In this document: one piece after another, positions 53,730-62,457 of the stretch | Numbering within the stretch: the stretch's first letter is position 1 | How the letters are laid out: the number at the start of each line of letters is the position of its first letter | Assembly (NCBI GenBank): GCA_025924315.1 | Contig: JAICIO010000019.1 | Location: forward strand, 1-64,000 | From: Phycisphaerae bacterium | GTDB lineage: Bacteria > Planctomycetota > Phycisphaerae > Tepidisphaerales > Tepidisphaeraceae | Direction: 5' to 3' | Length of the DNA: 64,000 nucleotides | Notes under the pieces: generated by a model | Databases searched by the model: none | Seen by the model: the letters and a program-made list of their open reading frames with translations, nothing else | Told to the model about the DNA's origin: nothing | Program-made: the position numbers and the translations under genes

Positions 53730-54527
53730 TCACCCTTCATCTAAATTCAGGCTCGTTACGATCTCATGACCCATGTGGTCATACAACCTCGAGCGGCGAG
53801 GCTTGTGCGGCGGGTAGAACACGACCATCGAGTCCCCTTTGTTGATTCGATTGTAGAGAGTCTTCGGCACCTGCTCGTAATCATGTTGAACGGTTCCGTC
53901 GGGCAGGGAGAAATCATAATTGACGACATAGTTCGTTCCGCCATACGGATTGAAATTCGCTTCTTTGGCGGTGATGGTTGCGACAGCGACGGAGCCCGTT
54001 CGCAGCAGCCGTCGTTCGAAGATGGGCATCACGAACATCGCGATGCCAATCGGAATCAGGAAGGCGCTCGCGACGGTGAGCATGCTGCCGAAGCAGATCC
54101 AACTGCCCGGACTATCGCCGTTTCGGAGAAACTCGACATCGCGGAATGAACCGAGGGTCAGCACGCGGACCGGAACGGTCGAGCCGATCGATGGCTCGGT
54201 CGTCTCGATCCGATAGTCATGCCGATAAGTGGTCGATTGAGCCTGAGGGCCGCTCAGGCGGATCGTCAAATATCGCGCGGTGCGGCGAGCATCCGGTGTC
54301 GGCTCGACTTTCACCACCTCCGCGACGGCGTCTTTTCCGAAATGTCGGGTCACCGTGGGAAGCGCGAAGATTCCAATCCAAAGCGCGTCAAGCCCGAGGA
54401 TCAAGGCGCCGATAACGCGTCGTTTCCAAATCGATTTCCATCCATCGGAGCGTCGGCGCACGGCGCGCGGAGGCGTCGGCCAATTCGCGATAGACGCGTC
54501 AAAGGCATTCGCATTCGCGCGGGTCAC
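53730..54527 (-). CDS. membrane protein, DUF3592-like
   Basis: A 265-residue protein with a helix near residue 38-58, a beta-rich outer domain, a second pair of helices near 145-175, and another beta domain. The repeat of VAxxxxxE... strands around a membrane core (YLTIRLSGPQAQ; YVVNYDFSLPDGTVQ) fits DUF3592. Function unknown. It is convergent with the hybrid kinase gene and three bases downstream of the next gene on the same strand. Confidence 0.65.
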   Translation of the reverse strand: MTRANANAFDASIANWPTPPRAVRRRSDGWKSIWKRRVIGALILGLDALWIGIFALPTVTRHFGKDAVAEVVKVEPTPDARRTARYLTIRLSGPQAQSTTYRHDYRIETTEPSIGSTVPVRVLTLGSFRDVEFLRNGDSPGSWICFGSMLTVASAFLIPIGIAMFVMPIFERRLLRTGSVAVATITAKEANFNPYGGTNYVVNYDFSLPDGTVQHDYEQVPKTLYNRINKGDSMVVFYPPHKPRRSRLYDHMGHEIVTSLNLDEG

Positions 54528-54530
54528 TGC

Positions 54531-55277
54531 TTAACCCGCGAGGGCTTCGTGGACGGAGCGGGGGGCGGTGACGATCAGGGAACCGTTCCAGAAATGGATC
54601 GTGGCGGTGCCACCGTTTTCTTTCCAGACCTGCGGTTGAATGCTGTCCTGGATGATCTTGATCAGGTCTTCGGCGCGTTCCTTGGACGACGTGCCGGCTT
54701 GGACGTTGTTGCTTGCGCTGTTGCCCGAGAAGATTCCCTGGCCGCTGCCGCCACCACCGCCGCCTTTTCCGCTGGTCTGGGCAGTGGCCTGGATGTTGAA
54801 CTCCGGTGGGACGGGATCGGGGAAATCCATGATCAGGTCGTCGATCGGATAGACACGCGTGATGAGGTCTTTGTCGGCGAGCTCTTGCGTGGTGATTTCG
54901 ATCACGCCGTCAGAGACGTAATAGGTGAGGCCCGTTCCGCCGCCGGCTTCGTTGAGCATGAGGCGGAGTATAGTTTTCAGTGGAACGGAATGCAGGCGAA
55001 GGTTGACGACGGTGTCTTTACCGACGCCGGCGGCTTCGAGCGCGTTCCAGTTGACGTGAATATTGGCGTTGGTGACGTCGCGGATGTAGTCGATCGCGTC
55101 GCCGAGGGCTACACCAGAGAAGTTGGCCTCGGGCGCGGTTTTGTTGGTGGGCGCGGGACCGCCCGTTGCGGGCGCGGCCGCGGGCGTTTGCGTCGGGGCG
55201 GGTGCGGCGGCTTGAAGCGCCGGAACCAGGATCGTTAGAACGAGGGCGACAACGGCGAGCGACGTAACGCGACGCAT
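54531..55277 (-). CDS. exported STN/secretin-like domain protein
   Basis: A 248-residue secreted protein. GGGGAGGT precedes the ATG at 55277, and the signal peptide ends PALQAA. After an alanine/proline linker, an STN-like fold (FSGVALGDAIDYIRDVTNAN, then LRLHSVPLKTILRLMLNEAG and TYYVSDGVIEITTQ) is present, as at the N-terminus of secretins and TonB receptors. The C-terminus has GTATIHFWNGSLIVTAPRSV, a second small beta-alpha module. This resembles planctomycete proteins that lack the secretin pore. It is next to tatA. Confidence 0.75.
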   Translation of the reverse strand: MRRVTSLAVVALVLTILVPALQAAAPAPTQTPAAAPATGGPAPTNKTAPEANFSGVALGDAIDYIRDVTNANIHVNWNALEAAGVGKDTVVNLRLHSVPLKTILRLMLNEAGGGTGLTYYVSDGVIEITTQELADKDLITRVYPIDDLIMDFPDPVPPEFNIQATAQTSGKGGGGGGSGQGIFSGNSASNNVQAGTSSKERAEDLIKIIQDSIQPQVWKENGGTATIHFWNGSLIVTAPRSVHEALAG

Positions 55278-55305
55278 GTAGACCTCCCCAATTTGGGTTT
55301 GCCCG

Positions 55306-55665
55306 TCAGGCGTTGTGCTCCGCGGGCTCCGCGGGGACATTGGCCTGATCGAGGGGTTTGCCGGTGTACGGATCAAACTTGTGAGCCGTCTGCAACGGCT
55401 TGCCGGTTTCCGGATCGAATTTGTAGGCGCTCTGATCGGTCGTATTGGTGCTGGTGATCTGGGGACGAGTTGTGCTGCTCGTCTGATTCGAAGCCTCTTC
55501 AACTTCGTCTTCGATTCCCTTGAGGCCCTTCTTAAATTCGACGATGCCCTTGCCGAGGCTCTTGCCGACTTCCGGAAGGCGCTTGCCGAAGATGAGCAGA
55601 CCGATGGCGGCTACGACGAGCCATTCAAAGCCGCTGGGCATTCCGATGGCTAACACGTGAAGCAT
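55306..55665 (-). CDS. tatA: TatA/E-type twin-arginine translocase subunit
   Basis: A 119-residue protein. The hallmark is a short membrane helix followed by an FGKRLPEVGKSLGKG amphipathic stretch. TatA oligomers form the pore of the twin-arginine export system for folded proteins. The C-terminal tail is unusual: after a Q/S/T-rich linker it has KFDPETGKPLQTAH and KFDPYTGKPLDQAN, a two-copy KFDPxTGKPL motif. No tatC is in the window. Confidence 0.9.
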   Translation of the reverse strand: MLHVLAIGMPSGFEWLVVAAIGLLIFGKRLPEVGKSLGKGIVEFKKGLKGIEDEVEEASNQTSSTTRPQITSTNTTDQSAYKFDPETGKPLQTAHKFDPYTGKPLDQANVPAEPAEHNA

Positions 55666-55801
55666 GAGAATCCAATCCTTTTAACCTAAACGGGCGAGCA
55701 CGCATTTTATTATACGCCGTGGCGGGAACAAGGTTACCGCAAGAGCCAAATTCTTCGCAAATGGCCGATCATTGCGTTGTGAAAGGGGTTTGTGGGGAAT
55801 T

Positions 55802-56626
55802 TCACCTGCTGCGGTCCCGGCCGTGCAGGATCGGCATGAGCTCAAGGTACGGCAGGATGATCGGCGAGGCGGATTGGGCGAATTTTTCCGTCGGCCCGTC
55901 AAAGAAGACCTTTCCGCTGTGCAGCATCACCACACGGGGCTGAAGGCGCGAAAGCAGCCCCGTGTCGTGTGTGACGATCACACTGGTTCGCGGCATGCCA
56001 AGGTCCGTCTTGCGATCATGCACCCGCTGGATGAGCTGCTGAATCTGGCTGGCGTGTTCCGGGTCGAGACCGGTGGTTGGCTCATCGTAAAAGATCAGGG
56101 CGGGGTCGAGCGCGATCGCCCGCGCCAGCGCGACGCGTTTCGCCATCCCACCGGAGAGCTCCTCGCGCTCCAGCTGCGGAACATTATCGGGATCAAGCCC
56201 GACCGCTTCGACCGCATCGCGGACGCTCTTCTCGATCCGAGCATCGTCGTAGCCTTTAATCTCCTCGAGGCCGAGCGCGATGTTGTCGTAAACCGTTCCG
56301 GTGTAGAGCGCGTTTTTCTGAAAGACGATCGCCCAGTGCCGACGGAGCTCGTCCATCTGCGCTTCATCGAGCGTCGCGAGATCTTTCAGCGGCGCGCCGG
56401 GCACTTCGTGATCCGCGACGAGCACGCGGCCTTCATCGGGATGAAGTCGCCCGATGAGGTGCTGCAGCAGCACGGTCTTCCCGCCGCCGGATTCACCCAC
56501 GATGGCGACGAGCTCGCCGCGCTCGATCTTTAAATCGATCCCATTGAGGACGTGCTTTTCGTTGAAGGACTTCTGTACGTTCTCGGCGAGGATTTCGAGC
56601 GATTGTGTGTCCGAAGCTTCGGCCAT
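55802..56626 (-). CDS. MlaF-like ABC transporter ATP-binding protein
   Basis: A 274-residue ATPase of the MlaF/Ttg2A group for phospholipid or sterol-like traffic across the envelope. It has Walker A GESGGGKT, signature LSGGMAKRVALARA and Walker B ALIFYDEPTTGLD. The start ATG at 56626 is used; 56635 is an alternative with little to choose between them. The permease and MCE-domain genes expected in an operon are not next to it, so they must lie elsewhere. Confidence 0.87.
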   Translation of the reverse strand: MAEASDTQSLEILAENVQKSFNEKHVLNGIDLKIERGELVAIVGESGGGKTVLLQHLIGRLHPDEGRVLVADHEVPGAPLKDLATLDEAQMDELRRHWAIVFQKNALYTGTVYDNIALGLEEIKGYDDARIEKSVRDAVEAVGLDPDNVPQLEREELSGGMAKRVALARAIALDPALIFYDEPTTGLDPEHASQIQQLIQRVHDRKTDLGMPRTSVIVTHDTGLLSRLQPRVVMLHSGKVFFDGPTEKFAQSASPIILPYLELMPILHGRDRSR

Positions 56627-56635
56627 CGGGCGCAT

Positions 56636-57081
56636 CCTATCAGAAGATTGGCGACACCCATGGGCGATGCTGGACGAATGTTGCGTTTTGACGATGAACT
56701 TCGGGATGTGTTCGAGGAATCCTCGAAGTAAAACTGTAAACCACGAACATGCGACGCCGACCACAAATGATCTTCTCTTGGTTTTGGGCTGTCGCGCTGT
56801 TTATTGTGATAATCATAATCGCGACGGCTTACCTGGGTTTCTGCGTCTCGAATTGGTTGCGACCGATACGACCCGCTGGATGAATGGAGAGAGAGATTTC
56901 AGTCGGATAGGTCGCAATACATCGAACGTACGACTTAGCCCTGCATGACGGGTCCATGACGACCCTGCGAATGCACTGACACCGATTTTTGTATCGCGAC
57001 TCATCGACGCTGATACAATATTGCCGCGTCGCCTGAGGCTGTGGCAACTCCCGTTCTTGGAATCATGTCGGAGGAGGAACG
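56636..57081. other. intergenic gap between divergent genes
   Basis: About 440 bp with no credible gene on either strand. A short AT-rich patch (TTATTGTGATAATCATAATC, around 56799-56820) is the only notable feature and may be part of a promoter. The last 30 bases carry the GGAGGAGG ribosome site of the LEPR surface protein. Confidence 0.5.
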
Positions 57082-57870
57082 ATGCGCGGCTCATTCGTGG
57101 AAGCGTTGGAATCGCGTCGATTGCTCTCGGTTGCGTTGCCGACGAGTCAGCTCGTTTCGAAATCATCCACTTCGCCTTCGTCGCTGACGGCCACGACCAC
57201 GACACTGCAGGGCACGACGATCAACGCGGAAGCGACGCAATCCTTCCGCGCCGTCATCGGAACCATCAAAGGGCTTGGTTCGCTGCCCGGTGCATACTCA
57301 TTGCGTGGCGTCATTAACTGGGGCGACGGCAGCGCCACCTCGGCGGCTCAGTTCGTGCACCAAAGCGACGGCTCGATCGCGGTGTTGGGGACGCACACGT
57401 ATTCAAATGTTGGCACGGACACAATCAAGGTGACCGTGTCGGCGGTCCCTCCGCCGGGAACCGCGCTGCCCGTGCGGTTGATCGGCACGTTCCAGAGTAA
57501 AGCGAATGTAATCGCGTCATCCGGAGGAGTGACGCTGGAAGAAACCGCGGGGGTCGCGTTCACGGCGACCGTCGGATTCTTCTCATCGAACCTCTCGAGC
57601 TTAACGATGACCGCCACGATCGCGTGGGGCGACGGCACGCAGTCATCGGGAAAGATCCTGGCGCTTCCCACCGCCGGTCTCGTTCCGCGATTCGCCGTCT
57701 CTGGCAATCACACGTACTCCAAAACGGGCAGCTACGTCGCGCATGTCACCGTCTATTCATCCACTCCACCGCCCATTGTCGGACCGACAGACGCGCTGAC
57801 GCCGCCGGTGATCCTCGTCGCGCAGATCGACAACGTGATCGACGTCCTTCCGCCGCTGCCGACAGCGTGA
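57082..57870 (+). CDS. LEPR-leader surface protein with two PKD-like repeats
   Basis: A 262-residue exported protein. GGAGGAGG lies upstream of the ATG, and the start MRGSFVEALESRRLLSV is a variant of the LEPRxLLS leader. Two PKD-like domains follow: INWGDGSATSA with GTHTYSNVGTDTIKVTVS, and IAWGDGTQSSG with GNHTYSKTGSYVAHVTVY. Such domains bind partners at the cell surface. The C-terminus is hydrophobic-proline-rich (VIDVLPPLPTA) and has no anchor. Confidence 0.85.
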   Translation: MRGSFVEALESRRLLSVALPTSQLVSKSSTSPSSLTATTTTLQGTTINAEATQSFRAVIGTIKGLGSLPGAYSLRGVINWGDGSATSAAQFVHQSDGSIAVLGTHTYSNVGTDTIKVTVSAVPPPGTALPVRLIGTFQSKANVIASSGGVTLEETAGVAFTATVGFFSSNLSSLTMTATIAWGDGTQSSGKILALPTAGLVPRFAVSGNHTYSKTGSYVAHVTVYSSTPPPIVGPTDALTPPVILVAQIDNVIDVLPPLPTA

Positions 57871-57875
57871 GGGCT

Positions 57876-58940
57876 TCAGTTCTTCCGCAGAAGCGTCATC
57901 AGATTCTGGAAATCAGGTGGAAGCGGCGCTTGTAGCGTCATCGGTTGCAGCGTGACTGGATGCGTGAAGGTGATCTCGTAGGCGTGAAGGGCTTGGCGAT
58001 CGAAGCGGAAATCGCCGGCGTTCACCACGCGGCCGTGGTACATCGTGTCGCCGACCATCGGGTAACCCTTGTGCGACATGTGCACGCGGAGCTGGTGCGT
58101 GCGGCCGGTCTTGGGCGTGAGCTTCACGAGTGAGAACCGTCCCGGCGGGGCGGGGTTCTTGCGATCGGCGGCGTGCTCGCCGGTGTCGAGGGTGATGCCG
58201 GGAGGCGAATCAAAAATCTCCTGAATCTCGTACTTCGTGATCGCGGCTTTCCCGCCGTTCTCGATCTTCCGCACCGCCTGCTTTTCGCGGATGAAGCGAT
58301 CCTTGCCGATGGGCATGTCGATCACGTCGGCGAGCAGTTCCGGCACGCCGTGAATGATCGCCATGTACGTCTTCTGGATCGTGCGATTTTCAAACTGACG
58401 CGCGAGCCGCCAATGCGCTTCATCCGCCTTGGCGACGAGCATCACGCCCGTGGTGTTGCGATCGAGGCGATGCAGAATGCCCGGCCGCCACTCGCCGTTG
58501 ATCGTGCTCCACTTCTTACCGTAATGCACGAGGCCGTTCACCAGCGTGCCGTGCCACCGCCCGCGCGCGGGATGCACGATCAAATCCGCCTGCTTGTTGA
58601 GCGCGAGGAAGTATTCGTCTTCGTAAATGATGTCGAGCGGGATCGGCTCCGGGACGATTTCATTCACCGGCTCCGGCGGGGCGACCATCTCGACTTCGTC
58701 CCCATTGCGTGGCCGATAGCTCGCCTTGATGACGCGGCCGTTCACTTTGACGAGGCCGTTATCAATCAGCCGCTGCACGCCATTGCGCGAGAGATACCCG
58801 ACGCGATCGACGAGATACTGATCGATCCGGCGAGTCAGATTCTTCGTCACCCGCCAATGAAAATGCTCAACGTCAGATTCTTCCTCGACGGGTTGAATCG
58901 CTTCTTCAGCGAGCTGATCTTGTTCGGGCACACTGGACAT
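57876..58940 (-). CDS. RluD-like 23S rRNA pseudouridine synthase
   Basis: A 354-residue RNA-modifying enzyme. An S4 RNA-binding domain (YLSRNGVQRLIDNGLVKVNG) precedes the RluA/RluD catalytic core with the catalytic aspartate in ILHRLDRNTTGVML. KLTPKTGRTHQLRVHMSHKG and GDTMYHG are also typical. An N-terminal acidic tail of about 25 residues is extra. It ends six bases from the LEPR surface protein, convergently. The M at 58940 is used; a GTG 39 bases earlier is possible. Confidence 0.92.
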   Translation of the reverse strand: MSSVPEQDQLAEEAIQPVEEESDVEHFHWRVTKNLTRRIDQYLVDRVGYLSRNGVQRLIDNGLVKVNGRVIKASYRPRNGDEVEMVAPPEPVNEIVPEPIPLDIIYEDEYFLALNKQADLIVHPARGRWHGTLVNGLVHYGKKWSTINGEWRPGILHRLDRNTTGVMLVAKADEAHWRLARQFENRTIQKTYMAIIHGVPELLADVIDMPIGKDRFIREKQAVRKIENGGKAAITKYEIQEIFDSPPGITLDTGEHAADRKNPAPPGRFSLVKLTPKTGRTHQLRVHMSHKGYPMVGDTMYHGRVVNAGDFRFDRQALHAYEITFTHPVTLQPMTLQAPLPPDFQNLMTLLRKN

Positions 58941-58988
58941 TCGTAAGTCAATTGTAGGAAGAAGAACCGTATGAAGCACGAGTGGCTG

Positions 58989-59066
58989 TAGGGTCCGCTT
59001 CAGCGGACCGGTTATTGATGTGGGATGCGCAGAAGGAATAACCGGTCCGCTGAAGCGGACCCTACC
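58989..59066. repeat. 29-bp perfect inverted repeat (GGGTCCGCTTCAGCGGACC family)
   Basis: GTAGGGTCCGCTTCAGCGGA plus nine bases on the left matches its complement on the right perfectly, separated by about 20 bp. Each arm is itself a palindrome of the type at 98-123. This is a composite REP/BIME-like element between convergent or divergent genes. Confidence 0.8.
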
Positions 59067-59103
59067 GATGCTAACGCGCCGTCATAGAACGATCCGTTGC
59101 CCG

Positions 59104-59364
59104 CTACGCGTCGATCACGCGGTTGCGGATGATCGCGGCGATCACCTCGATCAGGAGCAGAATCGGAATCATGACGAAGACGAAGGAAATGAAGTGAAAG
59201 ACATATCCGTGCGAATACACGTCGCGATAGTGCGAGGCGATTGCATCCGGCGAGCTTCTAGCGATCGCGGCAAGCTTGTTCTGCGAATACGCAACCATCG
59301 CCCAGGCGAGAAGCAGGGCAGCGATGACCGTTGCAAGCAGACGAGAGAGAAGACCGTTTTTCAT
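59104..59364 (-). CDS. small membrane protein of unknown function
   Basis: An 86-residue protein with two membrane helices (LLATVIAALLLAWAMVAY and FISFVFVMIPILLLIEVIAA) and a short loop with a YRDVYSHGY stretch. No family is recognised. It is next to the REP-like element and transcribed away from the DUF4160 remnant. Confidence 0.6.
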   Translation of the reverse strand: MKNGLLSRLLATVIAALLLAWAMVAYSQNKLAAIARSSPDAIASHYRDVYSHGYVFHFISFVFVMIPILLLIEVIAAIIRNRVIDA

Positions 59365-59497
59365 GAAGCCCCTTTGGCGAAGTGTTCAATATGCGAGACC
59401 GCATTGTGGCGATCGCGGCGTTTTGATTCAACTCCGTGCGAGGTTCAGAACAGGGGATAGGGATACGCGTTCGTTGGGGCTCGTGTATAATCAGATC

Positions 59498-59764
59498 GTG
59501 CCGGAATTGAGCCGCTTTTGGCATTATCATCCGCATGTACATGGAAGTGGGCCTGCAGCATCACCTCCGCATTTCCACGCGTATTATCAGGATGATGTTG
59601 CGGTAATTGGATTGGACCCAATCGTCTTGATTGCTGGTTCGCTTCCGCGCACACAACTTCGGCTCGTCGAGGCGTGGGCGGAACTTCATCAAGCGGAGCT
59701 CATAGCGGATTGGCAGTTGTTGCAAGCTGGACGATCGCCTCTTCCGATCGATCCGCTGAAGTAG
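59498..59764 (+). pseudogene. DUF4160 gene with compensating frameshifts
   Basis: A frame starting at GTG 59498 encodes VPELSRFWHYHPHVHG, then SPPHFHAYYQDDVAVIGLDP, LRLVEAWAELHQAELIADW. The second half is typical DUF4160 (PPHFHxxY...). The first half is not, but in the neighbouring frame the DNA reads FGIIIRMYMEVGLQHH, the expected family start. A one-base change in a TTTT run and another near CATCACCT would restore it. Either two frameshifts have damaged the gene or the sequence has two small errors. It precedes a DUF2442 gene, a common partner. Confidence 0.65.
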
Positions 59765-59772
59765 GTGTGAAC

Positions 59773-60087
59773 ATGTCGCATCCAATTTACCGCGTCCGTT
59801 CATTTCGAATTGAAGGCTCGTACATTCTGCGCGTCCAATTCGATGACGAGACGGAACAGGTGATCAACTTTCGTCCTGTGCTCGCCGGTGAACTTTTTGG
59901 GCCACTGCGCGATCTGGCTGTTTTCAATCAGGTTCGGGTTGATCCGGAAGTGCATACGTTAGTTTGGCCGAATGGTGCCGATTTCGACCCCGCCACGCTT
60001 CACGATTGGCCGCTCTTTGCCGATGCGATGGCGGAACGCGCAAAGCAGTGGGAGCTTGCTGCTTCGGGTGCCCGCGCGACCAACTGA
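59773..60087 (+). CDS. DUF2442 domain protein
   Basis: A 104-residue protein. It has VRSFRIEGSYILRVQFDDET near the start, INFRPVLAGELFGPLRD in the middle, and TLVWPNGADFDPATLHDW near the end, the usual DUF2442 pattern. DUF4160-DUF2442 pairs are widespread and are suspected to be toxin-antitoxin-like. It starts nine bases after the DUF4160 remnant. Confidence 0.88.
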   Translation: MSHPIYRVRSFRIEGSYILRVQFDDETEQVINFRPVLAGELFGPLRDLAVFNQVRVDPEVHTLVWPNGADFDPATLHDWPLFADAMAERAKQWELAASGARATN

Positions 60088-60131
60088 GTCCCCGTGATTC
60101 GCCCTTCGCCTCGATGACGTTCAAGATTTAA

Positions 60132-60941
60132 TTATTTCTTCAGCGGGGTGGTCGTTGTCGTCGGGTGCGCGGCGGGCGCGATCGATTTGGCTGTCGTCGT
60201 TGCGGACGGTTTGGTTGTGAGGAACGGCGTGGGGGTCCTGACTTCTGTGCTGCCGATGTACACGGGGGTTTTGGCTTTTTCGAGCAGGGCCAGGCGCGAT
60301 GTGGCGAGGTCCTTAAACATCGGGTCCGCGCTGCTCGAGATGATGCCGTTGTAGATTTTCTCGGCGTCGTCGAACTGCTTTTGGTTCTCACGAATCGCGG
60401 CGAGTCCGAACTGGGCGGCGGTGGCGGGGCGCTCGGTTGGATACTGCTTGATCACCTGCTGGTACGATTCTTCAGATTGTTTAAGCAGATCGTCGTTGGA
60501 TTGCGTCATCTGCAGTGACGGTTGAGTCGCCGCGCCCGGGATTGGGGGAAGGTTCGCCGCCACCCAGAAGAGGTCCCCGCGGGCCAGGAGCGCCTGGGCT
60601 TTGAGCGAATTGTCGGTCGATTCGTCGAGCACGGTTTGGATCGAATCGCGAGCGGCCGACAGAACCTGCTTGCGCTGCGAAGCCACCTGCATCGGCGCGC
60701 TCATCGGATCGGCTCGCCGCAGTTCGGTAATGCCGTTGCGCGCGTTCCCGAGCGACATCGCGACCGTTTCGGTTCGCTGCTCTGCGCTCGATGCGCGGTA
60801 GCGGATCAGCACGATCACCAGCGCGATGAAGATCACGCCGAGCAGCACTTTGTTGCCATGCAGCTTCATGAATTCAGGCAGATTCTCCATGGATTGGGCC
60901 AGGGAGTTCGTCTGCAATGCATGTCGCCGCTGTGCTTTCAT
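60132..60941 (-). CDS. membrane-anchored TPR protein
   Basis: A 269-residue protein with one membrane helix (NKVLLGVIFIALVIVLIRY, about residues 30-50) and a helical outer domain with TPR-like repeats (SEESYQQVIKQYPTERPATA, then AAIRENQKQFDDAEKIYNGI). The C-terminus is threonine/proline-rich. It looks like YfgM or an assembly-scaffold protein. The start at 60941 has no clear ribosome site on this strand. Confidence 0.75.
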   Translation of the reverse strand: MKAQRRHALQTNSLAQSMENLPEFMKLHGNKVLLGVIFIALVIVLIRYRASSAEQRTETVAMSLGNARNGITELRRADPMSAPMQVASQRKQVLSAARDSIQTVLDESTDNSLKAQALLARGDLFWVAANLPPIPGAATQPSLQMTQSNDDLLKQSEESYQQVIKQYPTERPATAAQFGLAAIRENQKQFDDAEKIYNGIISSSADPMFKDLATSRLALLEKAKTPVYIGSTEVRTPTPFLTTKPSATTTAKSIAPAAHPTTTTTPLKK

Positions 60942-61023
60942 AGGGAGGGGGAGTGTAGCGAGGGTTGGAACGCGAGGCAAACGGGCGGAGGAAATCCGTA
61001 AATAGGTAATGATATATGCGAAA

Positions 61024-61101
61024 ATGCCGCCCGGCGCTGCGCTGTGGGACGGCCGTGAGCGCGCCTTCAAGGCCGTCCCAGAGCGAAGCGCCGGGCGGCA
61101 T
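61024..61101. repeat. large near-perfect hairpin between two minus-strand genes
   Basis: ATGCCGCCCGGCGCT...GGGACGGCC on the left pairs with GGCCGTCCC...AGCGCCGGGCGGCAT on the right, with about 30 bp per arm, two mismatches and a 17-base loop. It may terminate transcription of the upstream HTTM gene on the minus strand. Sequences of this type are dispersed in planctomycete genomes. Confidence 0.75.
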
Positions 61102-61122
61102 CTGTGTTTCTCACGGGCGACG

Positions 61123-62457
61123 TTACGTATTTTTCACGGGCACCGCACAGGCAATACCCGATCGTCGCGCCGCGATGAAACCGTACACCTTAATGCCGAT
61201 CGCCCGCACACCGGGCAGGTAAAGGATCGGGAGAAAGATCCACCCGACCGGCAAAATGCGAGCCAGATAACGGTAAGCGTCGAAGCCAACGTACAGTTGC
61301 CCGCGACGGTCGATCAGGTGCATGTCTTCCATGCAGCGCTGATAATCGAGCATCGGAAACGTCTTGCTCACCTCCGGCCATTCGTGAGCGATATCGCGAT
61401 AGCGGACCTTGCTCAGCAGATCGAGCCGCCGCACGATTGCGACCGTGCCTTGGCACAGGCCGCAGGTTCCATCGAAGAAGATATCTGCGAGCGCCGCCGT
61501 CTGACTTCGCCTCCGAATCCACGCGCCGATCTTCGGCCATGGCACGAAAAACAGATAGCACACCATGAACTGCGTGAAGTACACGCCCATGAAAATGCCG
61601 ATGCCGATCTGCATCATGAAGCACGCGGGCACAACGATTCGTCGCGCCCATTTACTGATCAGCGACAGCGGAAACGACAACTCCGTCGCGAGCGATCCGC
61701 CGGCCATGATCTTGCAGAGCAGCGGATATCTCGACAGGTAAAGACCCCAACGCGTGAGCGGCGCCGACGAGAAGTGACTTTGCAACAGTAGAATGGCCAT
61801 GTTGTCGCTGGTGACCCACGCAATGCCTGATCGCGCGAGCTTCGTGCATCCCGCGCTGAAGAACACGAGCGATAAGATGAGCTGGCCACACCGAATCGGC
61901 CAGGTGTATTCGCCGCTGAGCACGCTGTCCGGCGGACGCGTATCGCGACGTCGCGCGGCGCGGATGAGCGCATCAATCGACCACCCGTCGCCGCTTCGCG
62001 CGATCGCGAAGATGCAGGTAATCAGCATGATCATCGCGTCGCCATGGCCGGTTTTTCCCCAGCAGTTTGCGAGGCCCAGCGTGTAAAGACCGAGGCCAAA
62101 GCTGACGAGCGCACTGAGACGTGTGAAGAATCCGATGCACGCGAAGAAGAGCGCGATCTTCCAGACCGTTTCCAGCACGAACAGCTCGCGCGAGGGAAGC
62201 AATTTCCAATGCAGCTGTTTGAAGAGCCAGATCGGCTGATAAAACGCCGGCGGAACGTTGTGCCAGACGCGCGAATCGTCCGTGCAGTGGAACGCGAAGA
62301 TCAGCAGGAAGAAAAGAAAGCGGTAAAATCCAAGCCCCGACGCGGGCGTGGGCTCAAACCAGAAATTGAGAATGCGATTCCATCGGCGACGGAGGAACCC
62401 GGCTTGCGTTGGTAGCGACGCGTAATCAATCGCGGCGGCAGGGGCGTTAGCGTGCAT
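61123..62457 (-). CDS. HTTM (gamma-carboxylase-like) membrane domain fused to DUF393 thiol-disulfide domain
   Basis: A 444-residue protein. The first 300 residues have multiple helices of the HTTM/VKGC-like fold (SGLGFYRFLFFLLIFAFHCT, FFTRLSALVSFGLGLYTLGL). The C-terminal 120 residues form a DUF393 (DCC family) domain with a CxxC active site in FDGTCGLCQGTV and YRDIAHEWPEV. DUF393 proteins are thioredoxin-like. It overlaps the preceding gene by 11 bases on the same strand, forming a pair. The hairpin at 61024-61101 follows its stop. Confidence 0.85.
   Translation of the reverse strand: MHANAPAAAIDYASLPTQAGFLRRRWNRILNFWFEPTPASGLGFYRFLFFLLIFAFHCTDDSRVWHNVPPAFYQPIWLFKQLHWKLLPSRELFVLETVWKIALFFACIGFFTRLSALVSFGLGLYTLGLANCWGKTGHGDAMIMLITCIFAIARSGDGWSIDALIRAARRRDTRPPDSVLSGEYTWPIRCGQLILSLVFFSAGCTKLARSGIAWVTSDNMAILLLQSHFSSAPLTRWGLYLSRYPLLCKIMAGGSLATELSFPLSLISKWARRIVVPACFMMQIGIGIFMGVYFTQFMVCYLFFVPWPKIGAWIRRRSQTAALADIFFDGTCGLCQGTVAIVRRLDLLSKVRYRDIAHEWPEVSKTFPMLDYQRCMEDMHLIDRRGQLYVGFDAYRYLARILPVGWIFLPILYLPGVRAIGIKVYGFIAARRSGIACAVPVKNT

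Noticed and set aside
61009-61791. 260-residue plus-strand frame starting in the hairpin at 61024
   Set aside because: It is antisense to the HTTM-DUF393 gene and begins within a palindromic repeat.
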